From Cohnella caldifontis (GTDB lineage: Bacteria > Bacillota > Bacilli > Paenibacillales > Paenibacillaceae), in assembly GCF_029360585.1 (NCBI RefSeq), contig NZ_JAQZSJ010000007.1:121844-185843 (forward strand): a stretch of 64,000 nucleotides of DNA, given 5' to 3'. Shown here one piece after another: positions 8,412 through 16,874 of this stretch. Made by a program: the position numbers and the translations under genes. Below the pieces are notes generated by a model. It saw only the letters and a list, made by a program, of their open reading frames with translations. It made no database searches and was not told the DNA's origin. How positions within the stretch are numbered: position 1 is the stretch's first letter; the number at the start of each line of letters is the position of its first letter.

Positions 8412-9215
8412 CTACAATCGCCTCAGCCGAGAATCGATCCGTTCCATCAGCCACTCCCGCTCGCCCGGGACGTTCTCTGTCAGCCGGGCGGCCGCGACGG
8501 GCAGCATCCATCGGCCAAGCGCCTCCATATCCAACTTTCCAAGTTTCCGATACTCGTTCAGATAAGCCCGATTCAATAATTTCTTTGCCAGCCGGTTGAC
8601 GGGCGACATTGCTTTAGGCGTTCCTGGCGGGTTGAACGGAGAAAGAAACATCAACGAAGTTCGCGCCACGTCGCCCATCGGATCCCCTAGGCTCGCGTTG
8701 GTCCAGTCGATGGCGATCGAGCCGCCATCCGCCACCAAGATATTATCCGGATGGAAATCGCCGTGGCAAATCCGCGTGCCTTGAGGCAGCGAACGAAGGA
8801 ATCGGAGAATGCCTTCGGTTCTCTCTCCCAAAATATCCGCTGATGCCTGGATCGCGTGTTCCAACCGGTCTTTTTGTCGGGGAAGCTTGTCCGCGCCGCA
8901 CCGGTGGATGCGGAGATGGAGCCGGGCCATTTCCTTCGCGAATTGTCGCATGCGGAAGGGGGTCGATTGGATCTCGGCAAGCATGGAAGGCCCTTCGACT
9001 TTCTCGCAGAGCAGCCCGTTCCTCCCATCCTCCTGCTTCATTCCGTATATTTTCGGCGCAGGCACCCCGGCCTCTTGAACGGCCGCGGCGATTTCGGCTT
9101 CCTCGCGGATCCATTCGGGTTTATACCATTCGTAATACAGTTTCAGTACCTGCCGGTCTCCCGATTCGTAGACTTCCGCGGTCATTCCTCTCCCGATTAA
9201 CGCGCCTTTTCCCAC
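8412..9215 (-). CDS. Aminoglycoside-phosphotransferase-family small-molecule kinase
   Basis: A 267-residue APH-fold protein. It has the N-lobe lysine region (DRQVLKLYYEW), the catalytic loop ICHGDFHPDNILVADGG and the metal-binding IAIDWTNASLGDP. GTG at 9215 follows GGAGGAGC. The family includes antibiotic kinases, choline/thiamine kinases and many housekeeping kinases; nothing here points to a drug substrate. It is transcribed alone, convergent with moaB. Confidence 0.8.
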   Translation of the reverse strand: MGKGALIGRGMTAEVYESGDRQVLKLYYEWYKPEWIREEAEIAAAVQEAGVPAPKIYGMKQEDGRNGLLCEKVEGPSMLAEIQSTPFRMRQFAKEMARLHLRIHRCGADKLPRQKDRLEHAIQASADILGERTEGILRFLRSLPQGTRICHGDFHPDNILVADGGSIAIDWTNASLGDPMGDVARTSLMFLSPFNPPGTPKAMSPVNRLAKKLLNRAYLNEYRKLGKLDMEALGRWMLPVAAARLTENVPGEREWLMERIDSRLRRL

Positions 9216-9446
9216 CGCCGCTCCTCCTTATCGGGTACGGGAAACTGTTTCCATCAACCTGCTTCCTCCCCGAGAAAACCTCACTGAATTTTTTCGACAG
9301 ACCGCGTGATTCTCCTTTTTCCCCCACCACGCGGGTCGCCGCCGAGCGAACTTTCATTCGGACTTGCTTTCTCCTAAAACCCGTGCCATCATCACTTTAT
9401 CGAACACCGGCTAAAGGGACGAACGCACAGGGCAGGGAGGATCACT
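9216..9446. other. Divergent promoter region, no gene
   Basis: This gap separates the phosphotransferase gene (minus) from the winged-helix regulator gene (plus). I see ribosome sites at both ends but no clean -35/-10 pair, palindrome or RNA element. Confidence 0.4.
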
Positions 9447-10586
9447 TTGCTTCATTTCGATTCGGATACTTATCAGGCCTCGTTCGCGGGAGCTGCCGTT
9501 CAACTGTTGCCCAAGGAGTTCGTTTTGCTCCGCTATCTCTATGAGCACGCAGGGCGTTCTTTCTCGCGGGAACAACTGCTGGATGCCGTATGGCCGGATG
9601 AGGCGCCCGTCGATCGGACCGTCGACGACCATATTTACCGTTTGCGCAAAAAATTGGCCCCGTGGCGGCATTTCGTTCAAATCGAGACCATTCGCGGGCA
9701 AGGATACAAACTCATCCGCCAGGCTCCGGCTCAGCCGGAAAGCCCGCTTTTGAAAGACGAGCAATTCGCGGCCGACATGAGGCGGATGCTCGCCAGGTAT
9801 CATGGACTCGGGATGGGCGCCGCGATGGAGCTGCTCCTCAAACACAGGGACACCCTCAGTCTTCCGAAGGATCCGGATTACGAGGCCTATCTGCGGTTTA
9901 TCCGCGGCGATTTCGAAGGACTGCTGCGGGCGGGCGGCATCAGCCATGAACAGAAGCTGGCTTACGCCGCATTCATCCATGCCTCGATCCAGATGGACGC
10001 GAAAGCCTCGCTGCGTTACTTCGAAAGCTTGTTGGCCAAGGGGAAATCGTTGACCCGAGAATGGCGGAACGACCTGCAGCTTAGCATGATCTCTTTGTGC
10101 CTGGAAGCGGGATGGCCCGATAGGGCGCAGGAGGCGCTGGAGGCCGTCCGCCCGGACATCGCGGAGCTGGATTCCCCCAGTTTCACGGCGATTTTCCGGA
10201 TCAAAGAAATGCTTTTCCGTCTACAGATAGGTCAAACGGAGACGGCGGCGATCCTTCTGCGGGAAAACGAGGGGCTGCTGGAGCGCCATCCAATGATGCG
10301 GGAACGGGGGGCGCTTCTCGTGTCGAAGGCCATTTTCCTCTACCGGCAAGGCCAGATCCCCCCGGCGAGGCGGGCTCTGGACGACGGCATGGAAACGACG
10401 CGGCAGACGTTGTTCGTCCCCCATCTGCTCGCCAGCCTGAAAACGATCCTTCAGTTTCTCGGCACGCACCCGATCGACGAGACCTATCGGCTGAATTATC
10501 GACGGCAATGGGATCAGCTGGCGGCCACGTACCGATTCGATTCGCTGCGGGCCCATACGGAACGGCTGCTCGACCAAAACCTCTGA
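9447..10586 (+). CDS. Winged-helix (OmpR-type) regulator with helical-repeat sensory region
   Basis: A 379-residue regulator starting at TTG 9447, with GGGAGG six bases upstream. Residues ~1-90 form an OmpR/PhoB-type winged helix: LLPKEFVLLRYLYEH, FSREQLLDAVWP, the recognition region VDDHIYRLRKKL and the wing VQIETIRGQGYKLI. There is no receiver domain. The rest (about 110-379) is all helical with TPR-like spacing (for example QEALEAVRPDIAELDSP, LVSKAIFLYRQGQIPPARRA), as in SARP/BTAD-like one-component regulators. The MFS gene follows after 65 bases and is a likely target or partner. Confidence 0.78.
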   Translation: MLHFDSDTYQASFAGAAVQLLPKEFVLLRYLYEHAGRSFSREQLLDAVWPDEAPVDRTVDDHIYRLRKKLAPWRHFVQIETIRGQGYKLIRQAPAQPESPLLKDEQFAADMRRMLARYHGLGMGAAMELLLKHRDTLSLPKDPDYEAYLRFIRGDFEGLLRAGGISHEQKLAYAAFIHASIQMDAKASLRYFESLLAKGKSLTREWRNDLQLSMISLCLEAGWPDRAQEALEAVRPDIAELDSPSFTAIFRIKEMLFRLQIGQTETAAILLRENEGLLERHPMMRERGALLVSKAIFLYRQGQIPPARRALDDGMETTRQTLFVPHLLASLKTILQFLGTHPIDETYRLNYRRQWDQLAATYRFDSLRAHTERLLDQNL

Positions 10587-10651
10587 TCTTCCTCTGACAA
10601 TCCCCTGCTACGATCGTCGTAAACGGAACGATGCAGGGGGTCGTGAATGGA

Positions 10652-11896
10652 ATGTTAAAGAATAACCGCTCGTTCGCGAAAATGTTCGCCGCCTACGGTT
10701 TATCGGCGTTCGGCGATTACTTGGACTTCATGGCGGTTTCCATTCTGCTCGGCTTTATTTGGAAGGCCGACGCCATGACGATCGCGCTTTTGCCGCTCAC
10801 CTACGCCTTGCCAAGCATCGTACTCGGCCAATGGGCAGGGACGCTCGCGGACAGGCGGAACCGTCGCGATCTCATGATCGCCGCCGATCTGATCCGCGCG
10901 CTCCTCACCGCCGCGCTCCTCTTCGCCCCGAACGCGGGCATGCTGCTCGCGCTGATCGCCGCGCGTTCCGCCGCCCGCGTCTTCCATTATCCCGCCCAGC
11001 AGGCGATGACGCGGGCCGTTGTCTCCCCCGATCAGCTTCTTCAGGCGACATCCCTGAATGGCGCCGTCTTTCAACTTTCGAAAATACTAGGTCCGCTCCT
11101 AGGCGCATCCGTAACCGCGGCCTTCTCACCTTCCGGCTGCCTGGCGGTCAATGCCGTTTGTTACCTTCTCTCCGCGGCCCTGCTGATCCGCATTCCCGCC
11201 GAACAAGGGAAAGCCGCCCCGGCGGAAGCGAAGTCTTCCGAACGGGCAGGCGCGCGCCCGGCCTGGCGGGACAGCTGGCGGATCCTCCTGCGGAACCGCA
11301 TCTTATGGGTCAGCATCGCATTCAGCTTGCTCGGTCTCGCCGGCATTCAACTGGTCGATGCCCAAATCACGGTTCTGCTGCGCGAGATCGCCCCGAATCG
11401 GCCTGCGTTGATCGGCTGGCTGGTGACCGCGATCGGAGCGGGCGGACTCGCGGGCGTCGCATGGCTGCGCCGATTCCGGCAGCTTTCGGCATACGGCTGG
11501 CTGCTGGGCGGGGGGCTGGCGCTGATCGGAGGAATGTTCGCCGCCGCGGGGATGTTCCGTCCGGAGACCCCGCTCTGGTTCATGCTGGCCGTCTCCTTCG
11601 CCGGCGGAATCGGCACCGGCTTCACTTCGACGGGCATGAACTACATTCTGCAGAAGGAAACGCCCCCTGAAGCGATCGGGCGGATCAGCGGAATTTACGA
11701 TTCCCTGAGCAGCGTCGTGTTCGTGGCCGCTCCGCTCACCGGCGGGGCGCTGATCGGTTGGTGGGGGGCTTCCGTCACGTTCTTGTCCGTAGGGCTATTC
11801 GTCGGATGCGTCGGTTTGGCCGGAATGGCGTTAAGGCGCGCGTTGTGGGGAACGGCTAAGCCAATCGGTTCTTCGCCTTCTTTGGCTGCGGAGTGA
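10652..11896 (+). CDS. Major facilitator superfamily exporter (DHA3/EntS-like)
   Basis: About 414 residues with twelve predicted membrane helices. Signature MFS loop 2-3 text is visible: GQWAGTLADRRNRRDLM (GxLaDRxgRR). The start is uncertain: AGGGGG lies 11 bases before ATG 10652, with GTG 10643 and ATG 10631 also in frame. The N-terminus (SFAKMFAAYGLSAFGDYLDF) and the arrangement fit the MFS_3/EntS-like efflux group, often drug or siderophore exporters. It follows the winged-helix regulator on the same strand. Confidence 0.82.
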   Translation: MLKNNRSFAKMFAAYGLSAFGDYLDFMAVSILLGFIWKADAMTIALLPLTYALPSIVLGQWAGTLADRRNRRDLMIAADLIRALLTAALLFAPNAGMLLALIAARSAARVFHYPAQQAMTRAVVSPDQLLQATSLNGAVFQLSKILGPLLGASVTAAFSPSGCLAVNAVCYLLSAALLIRIPAEQGKAAPAEAKSSERAGARPAWRDSWRILLRNRILWVSIAFSLLGLAGIQLVDAQITVLLREIAPNRPALIGWLVTAIGAGGLAGVAWLRRFRQLSAYGWLLGGGLALIGGMFAAAGMFRPETPLWFMLAVSFAGGIGTGFTSTGMNYILQKETPPEAIGRISGIYDSLSSVVFVAAPLTGGALIGWWGASVTFLSVGLFVGCVGLAGMALRRALWGTAKPIGSSPSLAAE

Positions 11897-11904
11897 CCGG
11901 CCGC

Positions 11905-13050
11905 TCATTCGATCGAATCGTCCGCCTCCGCCAGAATCCGGCCCGCTTCCAGCTTCGTCATCGAAGCCGTGTCGTGCCTATTGCCGGTTTTCCGATCCCA
12001 TTCCGAGATTCGTTTCTTCTGGGTTCGGGTCGCCGGCTGATCCCGGATCAACGCGTCCAAGTTGTCGTAGGCTGCCTTGCGGACCAGTTCCGGATCGTCC
12101 TTGAGCAAATCCAGCAGCTTGTACATCGCTTCGATCGCTTGTTCTTCGCCTTCCGCCAGATCATAACCGGAGTCCGTGCTCACCATGAACCGATCGGGAA
12201 ACCGGCGGATCACGTCCGCGAAGTCTTCCAGCTTGTTCGCGCTGTCCGGATTGAAGGCGGTAAATCCCGCGAATAGATCGGCATACAGATTGGGATGCGC
12301 TTCCAACAGGCGTTCGACGTTCTCGGGCGAGTTATAGGCATTGGCGTGCGCGAAAATAAACCGGGTATCCGGGTAAGTCTCCAACGCGCGTTCCAACTCA
12401 TCGATGGGGAAACCCATCGGGGGATCGATATGGAGCAGCAGCGGGGCTTCGTATTCGGCGCATAATGCATAGAGCTCAGGCAAAATTCCGTCCATCGGAT
12501 GATCGGCTTTCCATTCCGCGTCGGAGACGGCGGGCGAATAACTCGAAGCCGCGGCGATTTCCCCGATGCCGAAATAGCCTTTTTCCAACCGCTCCCGGGC
12601 CGTCTGAAGGTCATGGGGATCCTTCAGGTTGATTCCGGAGAAAAACGGAACGATGAGATCGGGGTGGTCCAGATAGGACGTCCACGTGTACTCGTCATGC
12701 ACGACCGAGATCGGCTTGGATACCTCGCCGAATAAAACCACCCGATCCGCGCCGGCCGTTTTCCAGAGCGCCAGATTGTGCGTTATGCCCAGAACGGAAC
12801 CGTGATTGTGGGCATCGGCCAACGGAAGCTCGCCGTACGTCTTGACCCAGTCCTGAATCGTTTTCTCCGGCGGTGGAGTCGACTCCGCCGGGACGGGCGC
12901 CTGTTCCGCGATCGGCGCGACGGCGGGCTCAACCGCCGGCCGGGGTTCCCGGGGGGAATTCTGCAGGCATCCTGCCGCGAAAGCGCTGCTTGCCAGCACC
13001 GCCATACTCACCGCTGCAAGCTTGACGTACCCGTAACGAGCCTTCTTCAA
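11905..13050 (-). CDS. Lipoprotein amidohydrolase (TIM-barrel metal hydrolase)
   Basis: A 381-residue protein starting at TTG 13050 after GAGGAGG. The N-terminus has a lipoprotein signal with lipobox AAGC (Cys about residue 28) and then a Pro/Glu-rich linker. The catalytic part is an Amidohydrolase_2-type barrel: LADAHNHGS (HxH metal site), LLLHIDPPMG, FIFAHANAYNS and MVSTDSGYDL, each at the expected strand ends. It therefore acts outside the membrane. The substrate is unknown. It converges on the MFS gene, with 8 bases between the two stops. Confidence 0.78.
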   Translation of the reverse strand: MKKARYGYVKLAAVSMAVLASSAFAAGCLQNSPREPRPAVEPAVAPIAEQAPVPAESTPPPEKTIQDWVKTYGELPLADAHNHGSVLGITHNLALWKTAGADRVVLFGEVSKPISVVHDEYTWTSYLDHPDLIVPFFSGINLKDPHDLQTARERLEKGYFGIGEIAAASSYSPAVSDAEWKADHPMDGILPELYALCAEYEAPLLLHIDPPMGFPIDELERALETYPDTRFIFAHANAYNSPENVERLLEAHPNLYADLFAGFTAFNPDSANKLEDFADVIRRFPDRFMVSTDSGYDLAEGEEQAIEAMYKLLDLLKDDPELVRKAAYDNLDALIRDQPATRTQKKRISEWDRKTGNRHDTASMTKLEAGRILAEADDSIE

Positions 13051-13150
13051 AACCTTCGCGGCCTCCTCTACGTGCCGAACCGGGTATGGAACCTCGGCTA
13101 CTCTATCGAATACTGCAAGCTTACGGCAAAACGGCAGGATTTACCAGGTT

Positions 13151-14080
13151 TTACTCGACAGAGCGCGCAACGGCATACGGCCGCAGTTCAACGGCGGCTT
13201 CCGTGCCGCCGAAGACCGTTCTGGCTTCCCGCTCCAATTCCGCTAAATCCTCCGGTTTGTACCGGGCGCTGAAATGCGTGATCAGCAGCCGTCGAGCACC
13301 TGCTTCGCGAGCGACTTCCGCCGCTTGAAGCGCCGTGGAATGTCCGTAAGCCCAGGCTTTCTCGGCCAATCCGTGAGCGAACGTGGCCTCGTGGACGAGC
13401 ACGTCCGCCCCCCGGGCCAGCCGGAAGGCGCCGCCCGTCGGCCTCGTGTCGCCCAGCACGGCGACGACGCGGCCGGCGAGCGGGGGGCCGACCGCGACCG
13501 CGGAGCGAATGACCCGGCCGTCCGGCAGTTCCACGTCCTCGCCGGCCTTCAACCGGCCGTACAGCGGACCCGGAGGCACGCCTTGCTCCTTCAGCCAAGC
13601 CGCGCGCAAGACGCCCGCTCTCGGCCGCTCCGCCACCCGATAACCGAAGCAATCGATCCGGTGATCCAGCTTGGCCGCCTCTACCGTGAAACCCTCGTCT
13701 TCGCAAACGAAGCCTTCCCCGATTTCCTCGATCGCGAGCGGGTAATCCAGATGCGCCCCGGTCACGCGCAGCGAGGTTTCGAGCAGTTCGCGCAATCCCG
13801 GAGGACCGTATAGCTCCAGCGGCTCCGTTCCGCCGAGCGAAGAGCGGCTGCTGAGCAAGCCCGGCAGGCCGAAGACATGATCGCCGTGCAAATGGGTAAC
13901 GAACAGCTTTTTCAGCCGGGTCAGCTTGAGCGGCGTTCGGAGCAGTCTGTGCTGGGTGCCTTCTCCGCAATCGAACAGCCAGAATGCGTCCCCCCCTTGC
14001 GAGAGTCGCAAGGCTACGGACGTCACGTTCCGATCGGGGGTCGGCCTCCCCGCGCCCGTGCCGAGAAACCAGAGTTCCAT
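13151..14080 (-). CDS. rnz: Ribonuclease Z, tRNA 3' processing
   Basis: A 309-residue metallo-beta-lactamase-fold nuclease. The zinc motif THLHGDHVFGLPGLL (HxHxDH) begins near residue 62; further ligands appear in VLGDTRPT and ITHFSARY. It starts with WFLGTGAGRPTPDRNVTS, the usual family N-terminus. Length is normal for the short-form enzyme, which cleaves tRNA precursors 3' of the discriminator base. ATG at 14080 follows GGAGGCGGCGAGG. Confidence 0.95.
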   Translation of the reverse strand: MELWFLGTGAGRPTPDRNVTSVALRLSQGGDAFWLFDCGEGTQHRLLRTPLKLTRLKKLFVTHLHGDHVFGLPGLLSSRSSLGGTEPLELYGPPGLRELLETSLRVTGAHLDYPLAIEEIGEGFVCEDEGFTVEAAKLDHRIDCFGYRVAERPRAGVLRAAWLKEQGVPPGPLYGRLKAGEDVELPDGRVIRSAVAVGPPLAGRVVAVLGDTRPTGGAFRLARGADVLVHEATFAHGLAEKAWAYGHSTALQAAEVAREAGARRLLITHFSARYKPEDLAELEREARTVFGGTEAAVELRPYAVARSVE

Positions 14081-14180
14081 CCCTCGCCGCCTCCTCCTGC
14101 TCGCATCGCGCTTATTTCCGTATCGTTTCCAGAATCTGCCGGCCGTTATTCGCGCGCAAGGACGAGGACCGGCAGCGGAA

Positions 14181-14211
14181 CAGGCTAAGCCGTCGGGGAC
14201 GGCTTAGCCTG
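14181..14211 (-). terminator. Perfect 14-bp hairpin between EVE gene and rnz
   Basis: Bases 14181-14194 pair perfectly with 14198-14211 around a three-base loop. The stem begins 9 bases after the EVE-gene stop on the minus strand. The following bases are only TGTTCC, so as a terminator it is weak. Confidence 0.55.
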
Positions 14212-14219
14212 CGCGCGCT

Positions 14220-14600
14220 TCAATCCATAGGTTTGCGGGTTCCCGCCAGCCGCTGGAGATGCCCGATCCATTGCCGGGCGTCTTCGCCCAGCGCCGAGAG
14301 ACATCGAATATATCGGATATCCCGGCGGAAAGGAACAAACGCTTCCGACATCGGAAACGGATAGACCCGGTCGTCCGCCACTTGACCGATCGCCGTAAAA
14401 GCTTGCAGCGGCTCTCCCTGCTTCATATCCGTACGCGGGGAATAATAGACGAGCCAATCGCCCGTGTTCATGCGCCGTAGAGGAGCCGCTTTGCCGTGGC
14501 ACAACTGGGCGAAGCCGCCCTCCACTCCCCTGCTCACGTGGGAAGCGGAGACGACGCCGATCCAATACCGGCAACCCGCGCGTTCCGCTTTCATGGCCAT
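14220..14600 (-). CDS. EVE-domain protein (UPF0310 type) with atypical C-terminus
   Basis: 126 residues. The N-terminal 95 match the EVE fold closely: [46 protein letters not shown] and [16 protein letters not shown] domains read modified bases in nucleic acids. Normal members run about 15-20 residues further and end with a Trp-Gly-Tyr/Phe-Arg segment; this one stops at AGTRKPMD. In the next frame, the same DNA reads [11 protein letters not shown], which resembles the missing tail, so a late frameshift is possible. Confidence 0.65.
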   Translation of the reverse strand: MAMKAERAGCRYWIGVVSASHVSRGVEGGFAQLCHGKAAPLRRMNTGDWLVYYSPRTDMKQGEPLQAFTAIGQVADDRVYPFPMSEAFVPFRRDIRYIRCLSALGEDARQWIGHLQRLAGTRKPMD

Positions 14601-14633
14601 GCTCCGACGCTTGCCGGTTCAAAGCGCGTTCCC

Positions 14634-14990
14634 GCTCTTCGGCCAGCGCGGCGAGTGCGGCAACGGAGTGCGGGATTCCCTCCTTCATGCCCTCGCCGAT
14701 CTGCGGCCCGAGCTCCTTCGCGTTCGGCCCCGCGATCGTCACCCGGTGCGTGATCGACGTTCCTCCCTCACCGGTTCCAAGCGGTGGGCGAAACGGATTT
14801 CGACGCCTGCGCCGGGGATTTCCGTCACGTCCGAGAAGCCGCGCCGCGGTTCCACGTCCGTCAGCCGGAATGGCAGCGCGGCAAAGACGATGCCTTTATC
14901 CCATTCCGTCCACTTCGTAACCTCGCGGTATAACCCCCAGATCGTTTCCGCTTTCGCCGGTGCCGTCATCGTGCACTCGTATTCCCGCAT
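14634..14990 (-). pseudogene. Broken SRPBCC (START-like) protein gene
   Basis: The ATG at 14990 begins a START-like lipid/ligand-binding fold (APAKAETIWGLYREVTKWTE). Near residue 33 the sequence jumps from GIVFAA to LPFRLTDVEPRRGFSD, which looks like an in-frame loss of about 18 residues compared with relatives. Near 14773 the frame is lost again: the natural continuation GGTSITHRVTIAGPNAKE lies one frame over and runs to about 14634 without its own stop. The two lesions together make a functional product unlikely. Confidence 0.65.
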
Positions 14991-15011
14991 TCGTTATGCG
15001 CCCAAAAACGA

Positions 15012-15073
15012 ACGGCGGCAAGCGTGATTCCGCCATCCACCTTCAAGGTGGCGCCGGCGTTAAACAACCTCCA
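15012..15073 (-). pseudogene. C-terminal scrap of a short-chain dehydrogenase
   Basis: The minus strand reads FNAGATLKVDGGITLAA. This closely matches the C-terminal GATLxVDGG signature of SDR-family oxidoreductases. An in-frame stop lies just upstream and no nucleotide-binding domain is present, so only the tail of a former gene seems to remain. Short, so moderate confidence. Confidence 0.4.
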
Positions 15074-15076
15074 TGG

Positions 15077-15910
15077 TCAACGCGTGCCATAATGGCGGCG
15101 CAACCATTCCAGAATCGTCTCGACGGACTCCCCATATCGCTGGCCGACGAGCACGCCGGTATGCGTCGTGTTCCATAACCCTTTGTATTCGGCGCGGATT
15201 TGCTCCGCCTGCACCCGCCCCCGCCGGTCGTCCTCCTCGCCGTTAACCGCCTTGATGACCAAACACGGGCAAGAAATGGAGCGGCCGTCGATGGAAACGC
15301 CTTTCGATTCTTCGGTAAAAGCGAAAGCGCGGAACGCCTTCATCGACTCCATCGTCAAATACTTCCTTTGGAATTCGATGTCGTCCGCCGATTCGTCCAT
15401 GCTGGCCAGCTCTTCGCGTGTCGGGGCGGGCAAGATCGGTCCCGGCGGAAACCGGTCCAATTGCTTGAACGGCACGGCTTCGTAAACCTCTTTGCTGATC
15501 ACGGAGTCGATCAACGCCAGTCCGGCGATCTCGACGGTCTCCGCCAGCTTCTGGCTCAGAATCCCTCCCATGCTGAAACCGATCAGCACCGGAGGAACCC
15601 CGCATTCCGCGATCGCTTCCCGGATGTCCTCAAGATAATCCTCGAACGTGATCCGGGTCATATCCAGCAGCCTGCTTCTGTAGTGGCTTCTCATGTTCAT
15701 GGCATAACACGTCCAGCCATCGCGGATGAAGTGCGGGACGTACTTGCTCCACATCCAGCTCCCGGTGAACGCGCCGTGCACGAAAAGCAACGGCGGCCGG
15801 ATCGGGAAGTCGTCCGGACGCCGCTCCCCTTCGAAGATCTCCAAATACAAATCGTTCTCCCCGACGTACTTCTCCACGTGATCCGGCAGCAGCTTCGTAT
15901 AATCGATCAT
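15077..15910 (-). CDS. Alpha/beta hydrolase
   Basis: A 277-residue alpha/beta-hydrolase. The oxyanion region is LLFVHGAFTGSWMW, the nucleophile elbow LIGFSMGGILSQ (Ser about 121) and the acid/His region lies near VIKAVNGEED and TTHTGVLVG. No signal peptide, so cytosolic. ATG at 15910 follows AAGGAGG. An 18-bp palindrome identical in core to that before the MarR gene lies 20 bases upstream, so it is probably repressed by that MarR protein. The final histidine position is not certain, as the C-terminal motif is unusual. Confidence 0.8.
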   Translation of the reverse strand: MIDYTKLLPDHVEKYVGENDLYLEIFEGERRPDDFPIRPPLLFVHGAFTGSWMWSKYVPHFIRDGWTCYAMNMRSHYRSRLLDMTRITFEDYLEDIREAIAECGVPPVLIGFSMGGILSQKLAETVEIAGLALIDSVISKEVYEAVPFKQLDRFPPGPILPAPTREELASMDESADDIEFQRKYLTMESMKAFRAFAFTEESKGVSIDGRSISCPCLVIKAVNGEEDDRRGRVQAEQIRAEYKGLWNTTHTGVLVGQRYGESVETILEWLRRHYGTR

Positions 15911-15930
15911 GTTTAGTTCCTCCTTGATTT

Positions 15931-15948
15931 TAGTTTGATATCAAACTA
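15931..15948. promoter_or_regulatory. MarR-type operator before the hydrolase gene
   Basis: TAGTTTGATATCAAACTA is an 18-bp perfect palindrome between the MarR stop and the hydrolase ribosome site. The same core occurs before the MarR gene. Confidence 0.75.
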
Positions 15949-15963
15949 TTGGGGATGAAAAAC

Positions 15964-16386
15964 TCAGAAGTTGTGATAGATTTTGATTAAGACGCGAAGC
16001 AGATCCTCTTTCTCTTGCTCGGAAACGTTGGCGTAGAACGCGTCCAGCATGTCTCGGGATATCGATTCGAAGATCGGCTCGAGCTCGCTCCCCTTCCGGG
16101 TCAGCGCCGCGTAAACCACCCTCGTGTCCCCATTGTCCCGCTCCTTCGTCACGTATCCGAGCCGGACCAACTTGTCGACCAGCGCCGTGACGGTCGATTT
16201 ATCCTTATGGATTCCTTTCGAGATTTCCGCCATCGTCAGCCTGGTCTTCCGGAACAGCAAATAGAGAATATCGCCGTGCGACGCGCTTAAGCCTTCGATG
16301 CCATGCTTCTCCATTTCATCCGCGATGAACCGGTTCACTTTCGTCCTGATCTTGGAGATTAACGATATGACGTCCCTGGTTTCCAT
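15964..16386 (-). CDS. MarR-family transcriptional repressor
   Basis: 140 residues from ATG 16386. The open frame reaches back to a TTG inside the upstream operator, but that would place the start in the control site, so the ATG is preferred even though its ribosome site is weak. The winged helix is clear: TRLTMAEISKGIHKDKSTVT, then VDKLVRLGYVTKERDNGDTR (the DxR wing). It lies just upstream of the alpha/beta-hydrolase gene on the same strand, and a matching palindrome precedes each gene. This implies autoregulation plus control of the hydrolase; the inducer is not known. Confidence 0.88.
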   Translation of the reverse strand: METRDVISLISKIRTKVNRFIADEMEKHGIEGLSASHGDILYLLFRKTRLTMAEISKGIHKDKSTVTALVDKLVRLGYVTKERDNGDTRVVYAALTRKGSELEPIFESISRDMLDAFYANVSEQEKEDLLRVLIKIYHNF

Positions 16387-16396
16387 GGATTTACTA

Positions 16397-16414
16397 TAGT
16401 TTGATATCAAACCA
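16397..16414. promoter_or_regulatory. MarR-type operator before the MarR gene
   Basis: TAGTTTGATATCAAACCA contains the 14-bp perfect palindrome GTTTGATATCAAAC. It lies 11 bases upstream of the MarR ATG, overlapping the likely start region of its transcript. Confidence 0.75.
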
Positions 16415-16489
16415 ATGTCAAGCGAGGGTTGCCATTACTTCAACGAAAAGTTCGTAACGGCAAGAAGATCCTCCACTCTCGATCATCGA

Positions 16490-16681
16490 CTATTTGATCG
16501 CGTCGTATTCATGGATCTGCGCGTTCCTCAAGGCTTCCTCTCCATCCGAAGCGGCATCGACCGCATAGCCGTATCTCCTCAACCCGGCGCAGAGCGCCTT
16601 CTGCATCGACAACTCGTCCTCGACGACCAGTACTCTCAGCTTCGTCACCCCTGGAATCCCGATAAGATCATGATCGCTCAT
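16490..16681 (-). pseudogene. Truncated response-regulator receiver domain
   Basis: 63 residues beginning with the receiver strand LRVLVVEDELSMQKALCAGL and GYAVDAASDGEEALRNAQ, then a stop right after HEYDAIK. In an intact receiver the phosphoacceptor aspartate strand would follow at this point. The phosphorylation site, the rest of the domain and any DNA-binding domain are absent, and no partner histidine kinase is nearby. This is best read as a remnant. Confidence 0.7.
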
Positions 16682-16779
16682 GTTCGGTTAAATGAGGGTT
16701 AATTTTCGATGTTCGATGTCCAGCTCATGAGATTAAGGATCATTATAACGCCATAGGAAAGATTTGCACAAAGCCTTCA

Positions 16780-16808
16780 TTGACAACCTCTTAGTAAGAA
16801 GATATATT
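16780..16808 (+). promoter_or_regulatory. Sigma-A promoter of the siderophore-uptake operon
   Basis: TTGACA (16780-16785), a 17-base spacer and TATATT (16803-16808). Predicted start of transcription is near 16815, inside the Fur box. Confidence 0.8.
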
Positions 16809-16814
16809 TTTGAT

Positions 16815-16833
16815 ATTGATAATCATTATCAAT
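16815..16833. promoter_or_regulatory. Fur box
   Basis: ATTGATAATCATTATCAAT is a near-perfect 19-bp palindrome that matches the classical Fur site. It overlaps the predicted transcription start, so iron-loaded Fur should block the operon. Confidence 0.92.
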
Positions 16834-16874
16834 TGTAATTCCAAATTATTCTTACTTAAGGAAGGGTATGCCAC

